Shown here piece after piece: positions 5,230 to 10,313 of a stretch of DNA of 10,313 bases (position 1 is its first letter; every line of letters begins with the position of its first letter). Origin of the DNA: Bacteroidota bacterium (GTDB taxonomy: Bacteria > Bacteroidota > Bacteroidia > Chitinophagales > Saprospiraceae). Below the pieces are notes generated by a model. The model saw only the letters and a program-made list of their open reading frames with translations. It was not told the origin of the DNA and made no database searches. The stretch spans positions 1 through 10,313 of the forward strand of contig JAJRQS010000067.1 of assembly GCA_024280135.1 (NCBI GenBank), written 5' to 3'. Position numbers and translations under genes: made by a program.

Positions 5230-7419
5230 CTACTTCTTCCAAAACATTTGAGTAGCTTGCTTTCCATTAATCCTTAATTGAATGTAATACTGACCGGAGT
5301 AAATTCCTTCCATAGACAAGTTAAGCGAATGTTTTCCGGAAGGAAGAAAGCCAGGCGTAATCTCTTTGATAAATTTTCCATCTTGCGTAAAAACAGACAA
5401 GAGGGCGTACCCGCTCGTTGGGTTCTCTATAGCTACATGTAAAACATCTTGAACCGGATTGGGGAATAAAGTAATTTTTCCTGCAAAGGACTGCTGATCC
5501 ACAATACTTAATGTGTCCATCGGGCGGGTATAGACATCGACATGCCTGCTACCTAGGCCTAGTTGCATCGTTCCTAGCCATAATTTATGCCCTTTTGCAT
5601 CCCATGCAATGTCCGCTATATTTCCATCAGGAATACACCCCGTATAAGCAGCACAGTTTTCCCAAAGACCTAGTTTATAAGAATACAAGCCTACGCCCAG
5701 CGCACCAATCCACAAAGTAGAATCTTCGGTATATTGCAAAGAAGTTAGAAAATCACCTTCCAAACCCGAATTGCCGCCTCCTTTAAATTGAAACCAATTA
5801 CCATCTATATCCCTTTTTATTAATCCTTGATTCTCAGTCGCAATCCATAAATTATCCCATTCATCAATTTCCAAATCAGTCACAACGGTACTGGCTATTT
5901 TTCCGTCAGGTGTATCAAATTCTTCATACGCCCCTCCACTAAAATGTTTGATCCCATTGTAAGCTGCACCATACCAAAAACCCCCTTGACCATCAGGCTC
6001 AATAGCCGTTACTTTTTGGTCACCATCATCAATGTCTGCTTCATGAAAAGTCCAAATATCATCATGGTGGTTAAACTCATAAATGCCTTTATCACCAGCC
6101 AACCAAATTACATCATTATCATCAATGTAAACATCGTGAATATAATTGTAAGGATATTGTAAAGGAGAATTTGCACCCGTATAATTCGTTAATTGGTCAC
6201 CATCCCATTTAGCCAATCCATTATATGAGTATGCAAACCAAATGTTTCCTGAAGAATCTACATCCGCAAAATTTATTTTATTTTCAAGTAAACCTGAATT
6301 CTCAACATTCAGGATATCCCAAACGGCTCCATCAAAAATACCCAGTCCATTATCCCTAGAGCACAAAAGTAAAGTTGAATCTTCTGTAAAATTTAAAGAG
6401 ATGATATCATTGTCAATAAAATCAGAAGTTTTTAAATTAAACCCTGTCCAAGTATCGCCGTCAAACTTAACTAACCCATTACTATAGGTTCCTAGCCACA
6501 AATCATTAGTCATTGTATCGACTGCTAAGCATTGAATCTTTTCCTCCGGTATTTCACTGTCCACCTCTAAGTATAGTTTCCAAGTATCTGTTTGTTTAAA
6601 AGTAGCCAACGGGATATGGAGCAACCCTTGGTGAGTAGCCACCCATGCACACGTGTCTGCAATTGCAATACTAAAGACAAAATTATTAGGGAGTGGAGAG
6701 TTTTCTGTTGTAAAAACATCCCAATCCGTTCCATCTGTAACAGCAAGTCCTTTTTGGGTTCCGACCCAAGCAATATGGTGATCTTGCAAATCCAATGCCG
6801 TCACTATACCATATGGCAAAGGAGAATTACTTGGATTATAAATATGCCAATCCCCATTATCATTGTGGACTAATCCTTCATATCGCGAACCATACCAAAC
6901 GTAATTATCTGAGGTGTCCGTTTCAAATTTTATTTCGATGACATTATTATTAGGTAATGGGCTATTATCCATATTCAATTGATCCCATTCTTCATCCCCA
7001 TCCCCATAATAAATACCCTGATAAAAAGTACCTAAATACATCTGCCCCGAAGGAGCATAGGCCATCGTTCTTACAAAATTAGACTTAAATTCATAATTTT
7101 CCCAAGTATCCCCTTCATCCTTGCTTCTCCCCGCTCCAAAGTAATTATAACCAACCCAAAGCTCATGTTCGGGAGTTAACATGACTTTTGTCAAATAACC
7201 CGCAGATAAATTAGAATTATTGGTATTGATGTATTTCTTTTCATTCGTGCTTGGATTTAATTTAAACAGCCCATTTCTGGTTGCTGCCCACACGTAGTCA
7301 CCATCTATACATATGTCAACAACATTGTTCGTTTGAGTTGTAAAATTCCATTGCTGTGCTTTTGTTGCAAGAGAAAGTAAGCAAAAAGCACTTACGAAAA
7401 AGTAAAATCTTATCATCAT
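5230..7419 (-). CDS. Secreted two-component-regulator-type beta-propeller protein with T9SS sorting tail
   Basis: The 729-residue protein starts with a signal peptide (about 1-21, MMIRFYFFVSAFCLLSLATKA, shown here only as hydrophobic residues 4-18 and cleavage before QQ at 22-23). Residues 24 to about 640 hold about 14 repeats of roughly 40-50 residues with the Reg_prop pattern W-x-G/A-T-x-x-G-L, for example WAATRNGL (44-51), WVGTQKGL, WLGTYSNGL, WIATENQGL and WLGTMQLGL near the end. Many blades are joined by an NSPLP or NSGL linker. Fourteen blades would suit two seven-bladed propellers, as in the sensors of Bacteroides hybrid two-component systems, but no membrane helix or kinase follows. 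Instead residues about 644-729 form a type A sorting domain starting at LFPNPVQDVLHV (651-662), the signal for export by the type IX system and release or anchoring at the cell surface. Ligand is unknown. ATG 7419 is preferred; a second ATG follows at 7416. Its promoter is at 7459-7491. Confidence 0.9.
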   Translation of the reverse strand: MMIRFYFFVSAFCLLSLATKAQQWNFTTQTNNVVDICIDGDYVWAATRNGLFKLNPSTNEKKYINTNNSNLSAGYLTKVMLTPEHELWVGYNYFGAGRSKDEGDTWENYEFKSNFVRTMAYAPSGQMYLGTFYQGIYYGDGDEEWDQLNMDNSPLPNNNVIEIKFETDTSDNYVWYGSRYEGLVHNDNGDWHIYNPSNSPLPYGIVTALDLQDHHIAWVGTQKGLAVTDGTDWDVFTTENSPLPNNFVFSIAIADTCAWVATHQGLLHIPLATFKQTDTWKLYLEVDSEIPEEKIQCLAVDTMTNDLWLGTYSNGLVKFDGDTWTGFNLKTSDFIDNDIISLNFTEDSTLLLCSRDNGLGIFDGAVWDILNVENSGLLENKINFADVDSSGNIWFAYSYNGLAKWDGDQLTNYTGANSPLQYPYNYIHDVYIDDNDVIWLAGDKGIYEFNHHDDIWTFHEADIDDGDQKVTAIEPDGQGGFWYGAAYNGIKHFSGGAYEEFDTPDGKIASTVVTDLEIDEWDNLWIATENQGLIKRDIDGNWFQFKGGGNSGLEGDFLTSLQYTEDSTLWIGALGVGLYSYKLGLWENCAAYTGCIPDGNIADIAWDAKGHKLWLGTMQLGLGSRHVDVYTRPMDTLSIVDQQSFAGKITLFPNPVQDVLHVAIENPTSGYALLSVFTQDGKFIKEITPGFLPSGKHSLNLSMEGIYSGQYYIQLRINGKQATQMFWKK

Positions 7420-7458
7420 TATCTAAATAATTAAAAGTTGGATTCATTTACTTAAAAG

Positions 7459-7491
7459 CAAATTTAACCTTTTTTTGAATAAAATGTACAA
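7459..7491 (-). promoter_or_regulatory. Promoter of the secreted propeller gene (TTG, 22 nt, TAAATTTG)
   Basis: On the minus strand TAAATTTG at 7466-7459 matches the -7 consensus TAnnTTTG exactly, and a TTG at 7491-7489 lies 22 nt upstream, inside the 17-23 nt range known for Bacteroidota promoters. Transcription would start near 7453, leaving a leader of about 35 nt before ATG 7419. It is the best-formed promoter in the window. Confidence 0.6.
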
Positions 7492-7565
7492 GCTTCGATC
7501 AAAACGTTCCTTTCTAGACCTAAACCCTACAACAAAGTAAACCATTATATAACAATAAAAAAACG

Positions 7566-7573
7566 TACCTTTG
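7566..7573 (+). promoter_or_regulatory. -7 box (TACCTTTG) of the typA promoter
   Basis: TACCTTTG is an exact TAnnTTTG match followed by C, as is common in this phylum. It lies 50 nt before the typA ATG, so the leader would be about 45 nt. No clear TTG -33 element is found 17-23 nt upstream. The region is divergent to the propeller promoter at 7459-7491, and the two -7 boxes are about 100 bp apart. Confidence 0.5.
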
Positions 7574-7623
7574 CACCTTCGTTTTGAAAAGAGCGGTTCT
7601 ATTACATTTACTAAACAACTTTC

Positions 7624-9399
7624 ATGCAAGAAATTAGGAATATTGCCATTATTGCCCACGTTGACCATGGGAAAACAACACTTGTAGATAAAATTATATT
7701 TGCTTGTAACACGCTTGAATCCCATAAGGAACAAGGAGAATTAATCCTTGACAGTAATGACATCGAGCGCGAAAGAGGGATCACCATTCTTGCGAAGAAT
7801 GTATCTGTCACCTATAAAGGTGTAAAAATCAACATTATCGACACCCCAGGTCACTCGGATTTTGGTGGAGAAGTCGAGCGTGTACTCAAGATGGCAGATG
7901 GCGTTTTGTTATTAGTGGATGCTTTTGAAGGTGCTATGCCACAAACTCGTTTTGTATTGGGTAAGGCTTTAGAATTGGGTTTAAAGCCAATTGTAGTCGT
8001 CAATAAAGTTGATAAAGAAAACTGTACCCCTGAAATCGTTCAAGAAAGCATTTTTGAATTGATGTTTAATTTGGACGCTACAGAAGACCAATTAGAATTT
8101 GCGACAATATTCGGATCCGCTAAATTTGGATGGATGAGCACGCATTGGGAGAAGAAAACAGAAGACGTCTTCCCCCTGCTAGATGCTGTTTTATCTGAAA
8201 TTCCAAATGCTCCCTACAATGAAGGAGAAGCCCAAATGCAAATTACTTCTCTAGATTACTCTAGCTTTAAAGGAAGAATCGCTATCGGTCGGATATTCAG
8301 AGGAGACCTTACGGTCAAAACGGATTATATTCTTTGTAAGAAAGATGGTGTACAAAAGAAGGTAAGAATCAAAGAACTATTTGTTTTTGTGGGGCTCGGT
8401 CGATTAGAAGTACAAACTGTTAGAAGTGGAGATATTTGTGCCATTGTAGGTCTTGAGGACTTTGAAATCGGAGATACCTTAGCTTCCGTGGCAAGCCCAG
8501 AAGCTTTACCCAGAATTTCTATTGATGAGCCAACCATGAGTATGCTTTTCACCATTAACAATTCTCCATTCTTTGGTAAAGAAGGTAAGTTTGTGACTTC
8601 TCGGCATCTTCGGGATCGCTTGATGAAAGAAACTGAAAAAAATCTTGCTCTACGTGTAGATGCTACAGACACAGAAGATAAGTTCAACGTATTTGGAAGA
8701 GGAATTCTTCATTTGAGCGTATTGATTGAAAATATGCGTCGGGAAGGTTATGAACTCCAAGTAGGCAAACCTCAGGTCATCATCAAAGAGATTGAGGGCA
8801 TGAAGCATGAACCCGTTGAAGTGTTAGTAATTGATGTACCAGAGCAATATGCAGGAAAGGCCATTGAACTCGTAACCAAACGTAAAGGCGACCTTTTAAT
8901 ATTAGAGCCAAAAGGGGATTTGCAACACCTTGAATTTGAAATCCCATCTCGTGGCATCATCGGTCTTAGAACGAATATCTTGACCGCAACGGCTGGTACG
9001 GCTGTAATGACACATAGATTCTTAGAGTTCAAACCCATGAAAGGGGACATTTCTACTCGCCTGAAAGGATCTTTGGTCTCTATGGAAGCTGGGCAAGCAT
9101 TAGCCTTCTCTTTGGATAGATTACAAGATAGAGGTAAGTTTTTTGTCGGCCCTGGCGACAAGGTGTATCAAGGAATGGTTATCGGAGAAAATAGCCGTGC
9201 AGGAGACATGGATTTGAATGTAATCAAAGGAAAGAAACTAACGAATATGCGTGCTTCAGGTTCAGATGATTCTGCTAAGCTTACGCCAAAAATAGTTTTT
9301 TCTATTGAAGAAGCAATGGAATACATCAATGAAGACGAATACTTAGAAATCACTCCTGAAAGTCTAAGGATGCGTAAAATAACTTGGAGAAAAAGCTAA
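7624..9399 (+). CDS. typA: Ribosome-associated translational GTPase TypA/BipA
   Basis: TypA/BipA is an EF-G-like GTPase that binds the 70S ribosome and aids ribosome assembly and growth under stress such as cold. The 591-residue length is close to E. coli BipA (607). The GTPase motifs are all present: G1 AHVDHGKTT (11-19), G2 around RERGITI (49-55), G3 DTPGHSDF (73-80), G4 NKVD (127-130) and G5 GSAK (163-166). Domain II follows, then EF-G-like domains with [21 protein letters not shown], and the family-specific C-terminal domain with [18 protein letters not shown] and the MRASGSDD motif. [12 protein letters not shown] and the closing [14 protein letters not shown] are characteristic of TypA rather than EF-G or LepA. 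The gene is monocistronic, with its own promoter at 7566 and an intrinsic terminator just after the stop. Codon use and composition match the neighbouring genes. Confidence 0.98.
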   Translation: MQEIRNIAIIAHVDHGKTTLVDKIIFACNTLESHKEQGELILDSNDIERERGITILAKNVSVTYKGVKINIIDTPGHSDFGGEVERVLKMADGVLLLVDAFEGAMPQTRFVLGKALELGLKPIVVVNKVDKENCTPEIVQESIFELMFNLDATEDQLEFATIFGSAKFGWMSTHWEKKTEDVFPLLDAVLSEIPNAPYNEGEAQMQITSLDYSSFKGRIAIGRIFRGDLTVKTDYILCKKDGVQKKVRIKELFVFVGLGRLEVQTVRSGDICAIVGLEDFEIGDTLASVASPEALPRISIDEPTMSMLFTINNSPFFGKEGKFVTSRHLRDRLMKETEKNLALRVDATDTEDKFNVFGRGILHLSVLIENMRREGYELQVGKPQVIIKEIEGMKHEPVEVLVIDVPEQYAGKAIELVTKRKGDLLILEPKGDLQHLEFEIPSRGIIGLRTNILTATAGTAVMTHRFLEFKPMKGDISTRLKGSLVSMEAGQALAFSLDRLQDRGKFFVGPGDKVYQGMVIGENSRAGDMDLNVIKGKKLTNMRASGSDDSAKLTPKIVFSIEEAMEYINEDEYLEITPESLRMRKITWRKS

Positions 9400-9420
9400 T
9401 TTTGAAGCCTACTCTTTCAG

Positions 9421-9468
9421 AAAAAAGTCCGAAGTAAAATTGCTTCGGATTTTTTTTATTTTTTTTTG
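9421..9468 (+). terminator. Intrinsic terminator of typA
   Basis: TCCGAAG (9428-9434) and CTTCGGA (9443-9449) form a perfect 7-bp stem with an 8-nt loop, followed by eight T at 9450-9457 and a second T-run at 9460-9467. A run of six A precedes the stem and can extend it through the U-tract. It lies 22 nt after the typA stop codon and is a textbook intrinsic terminator. Confidence 0.93.
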
Positions 9469-9566
9469 ACTGCCTTAACCACATGAAAACCAATGGTTTA
9501 ATTTTATTTTGCACTACTTAGCGTACCAAAACTGATTTTCCTTTTTTTTATATTCAATTCTTTTAT

Positions 9567-9574
9567 TATTTTTG
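9567..9574 (+). promoter_or_regulatory. -7 box (TATTTTTG) of the nrdA promoter
   Basis: TATTTTTG is an exact TAnnTTTG match followed by C. It lies in a T-rich stretch, which raises the chance of a random match, and no TTG occurs at the expected -33 spacing. If correct, the nrdA transcript starts near 9580 and carries a leader of about 185 nt. Confidence 0.4.
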
Positions 9575-9596
9575 CATCGTAATCCTACCGCACCGG

Positions 9597-9653
9597 GACT
9601 GAAGACTAACAATCTTTGTTTTCAACACATTTCAAACCGCAATTAGTCAGGTC
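9597..9653 (+). other. nrdA leader hairpin 1 (interrupted stem)
   Basis: GACU (9597-9600) can pair with GGUC (9650-9653, one G-U), and after a small asymmetric internal loop GACTAA (9604-9609) pairs perfectly with TTAGTC (9643-9648). The apical loop is 33 nt, A/C/U-rich. The 3' arm ends directly against the next hairpin, so the two could stack or compete at 9652-9653. Confidence 0.35.
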
Positions 9654-9675
9654 AACTATAAATTGTTATAGTTGA
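9652..9675 (+). promoter_or_regulatory. Perfect 10-bp inverted repeat in the nrdA leader
   Basis: TCAACTATAA (9652-9661) and TTATAGTTGA (9666-9675) are perfect inverted arms around the 4-nt loop ATTG. It could be an RNA hairpin or a DNA operator about 90 bp before the nrdA ATG. It resembles the general form of an NrdR box (an ACTATA half-site facing TATAGT), but the spacing differs from the 16-bp NrdR consensus and no paired second box is seen, so NrdR binding is uncertain. A short T-run (9682-9689) follows after a gap of 6-7 nt. Confidence 0.5.
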
Positions 9676-9689
9676 TACAGTATTTTTAT

Positions 9690-9714
9690 TGCCTACCCTT
9701 AATGGATAGGGGCA
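9690..9714 (+). other. Weak third hairpin in the nrdA leader
   Basis: TGCC (9690-9693) pairs with GGCA (9711-9714 region), and inner C-rich and G-rich segments (CCC at 9696-9698, GGG near 9709) can add pairs with bulges. The fold is imperfect and weaker than the two upstream stems. Confidence 0.2.
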
Positions 9715-9765
9715 TTACGGATTTGAGCAGAACGATATACACTAACACTAAACGCACTAGTTATA

Positions 9766-10313
9766 ATGGAAGAAATTCAAGTAATAAAAAGGGATGGAAC
9801 GAAAGCGCCAATAGATCTAACCATGATCCACGAAGCTGTAGAATGGGCTTGCAATGGCTACGAAAATGTTTCCGTTTCAGATATAGAAATTAACTCTAAA
9901 CTACAGTTCTACTCTGACATTACAACTGCTCAGATTCAAAAAGTGATGATTCGATCAGCGGCCGATCTGATTTCTTTAGAAAAACCAAATTACCAATATG
10001 TAGCCGCTAGATTGACTTTAATGGATTTACGCAAGTCCGTCTATAAACAAGACACGCCCATTCCATTCGAATATCTCGTCATGAATAATATTCATAAAGG
10101 TGTCTATGATAATATCCTCCTAGATAAATATACCTCACAAGAAATCATCTATTTTGGAAAAAAAATAGATTATAAAAGGGACTTCAAATTCACTTATGCG
10201 GGTATCCGCCAGATGGTTGACAAGTATTTACTACAAGATAGACAGACTGGTGAAATCTATGAGACGCCCCAGGAGGTTTTCATGCTCATTGGGATGTTCA
10301 TGTTTATGAACTA
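9766..10313 (+). CDS. nrdA: Class Ia ribonucleoside-diphosphate reductase alpha subunit, partial (C-terminus beyond the right edge)
   Basis: The first 182 codons are in the window. NrdA is the catalytic subunit that reduces ribonucleoside diphosphates to deoxy forms together with the radical-carrying beta subunit NrdB, in the cytoplasm. The start aligns closely with E. coli NrdA: VIKRDGTKAPIDL (6-18) and WACNG at the head of an ATP-cone domain (about 1-92), LQFYSDITT (46-54), then YQYVAARL (76-83), LRKSVYKQ (88-95), LVMNNIHKGVYDNILL (104-119), and KYLLQDRQTGEIYETPQE (153-170). The ATP-cone residues that bind the nucleotide in E. coli (Lys9, Thr55 and Lys91) have counterparts in Lys8, Thr54 and Lys90, so dATP feedback inhibition is probably kept. 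ATG 9766 is the only in-frame ATG after a stop at 9724-9726. No strong Shine-Dalgarno is seen, as is common in Bacteroidota. The catalytic cysteines lie beyond the edge. A long structured leader precedes it. Confidence 0.96.
   Translation, partial: MEEIQVIKRDGTKAPIDLTMIHEAVEWACNGYENVSVSDIEINSKLQFYSDITTAQIQKVMIRSAADLISLEKPNYQYVAARLTLMDLRKSVYKQDTPIPFEYLVMNNIHKGVYDNILLDKYTSQEIIYFGKKIDYKRDFKFTYAGIRQMVDKYLLQDRQTGEIYETPQEVFMLIGMFMFMN

Larger units (their letters stand above)
9400..9765 (+). other. Intergenic region between typA and nrdA: terminator, promoter and structured leader
   Basis: This 366-bp stretch has no credible ORF. In order it holds the typA terminator (9421-9468), a 13-bp odd palindrome AAACCAATGGTTT (9487-9499) that could be a protein-binding site, a -7 box at 9567-9574, and a leader of roughly 185 nt with three predicted hairpins at 9597-9653, 9652-9675 and 9690-9714. 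A CACTA motif occurs three times just before nrdA, between 9740 and 9760. Confidence 0.6.

Noticed and set aside
6592-6873. Plus-strand ORF inside the propeller gene
   Set aside because: Antisense shadow of a repetitive coding sequence, with no independent signals.
8325-9161. Long minus-strand ORFs antisense to typA
   Set aside because: They are shadow frames of a highly conserved gene; their translations are Ser-rich and resemble nothing known.
9652-9675. Perfect inverted repeat as a transcription terminator
   Set aside because: The stem is AT-rich and the T-run does not follow directly, and a terminator there would cut off nrdA unless it acts as an attenuator, which cannot be shown.
9672-9893. 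73-codon plus-strand ORF overlapping the nrdA start
   Set aside because: It overlaps the well-supported nrdA N-terminus in another frame and its protein has no recognisable pattern.

Overview
The window looks like a chromosomal segment of an AT-rich member of the Bacteroidota. The signs are TAnnTTTG-type -7 promoter boxes upstream of several genes, a secreted protein with a type IX secretion (Por/T9SS type A) C-terminal tail, a LytS/LytTR two-component pair of the sort common in this phylum, a DUF3467 protein, and TypA, PdxH and NrdA of ordinary bacterial type. A Saprospiria- or Chitinophagia-like bacterium is plausible, but the sequence alone does not fix the family. I see no IS element, phage gene, CRISPR array, tRNA or rRNA.

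Layout. From the left edge to 1453, on the minus strand, lies a polytopic membrane glycosyltransferase of the Alg9/PIG-B (GT22) type, cut by the window edge. A divergent intergenic region with short hairpins (1454-1741) separates it from a small arrestin/Spo0M-like protein (1742-2203, plus). Next comes a two-gene signalling operon (2315-4119, plus): a four-helix membrane LytS-type histidine kinase overlapping by 4 bp a LytTR response regulator. Convergent to it is a minus-strand group: pdxH (4172-4807), a DUF3467 protein (4816-5127, 8 bp from pdxH), and upstream of these a 729-residue secreted protein built of about 14 propeller blades plus a T9SS tail (5230-7419). A 204-bp divergent promoter region leads to typA/bipA (7624-9399, plus), which ends in a clear intrinsic terminator. 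A 366-bp gap then holds a promoter and a roughly 185-nt structured leader before the start of nrdA (9766 to the right edge, plus), encoding class Ia ribonucleotide reductase alpha subunit with an N-terminal ATP cone.

How the genes relate. Most are unlinked housekeeping functions: PLP supply (pdxH), a translational/ribosome-assembly GTPase (typA) and deoxynucleotide synthesis (nrdA). The kinase-regulator pair is the only obvious functional unit. DUF3467 and pdxH are probably co-transcribed, but no functional link can be read from the sequence.

I did not find a convincing new multi-gene system. The items most worth a second look are the structured 5' leader of nrdA, the placing of -7 promoter boxes only 3-5 nt before start codons (possible leaderless mRNAs), the free-standing secreted 14-blade propeller, and the eukaryote-type GT22 enzyme.
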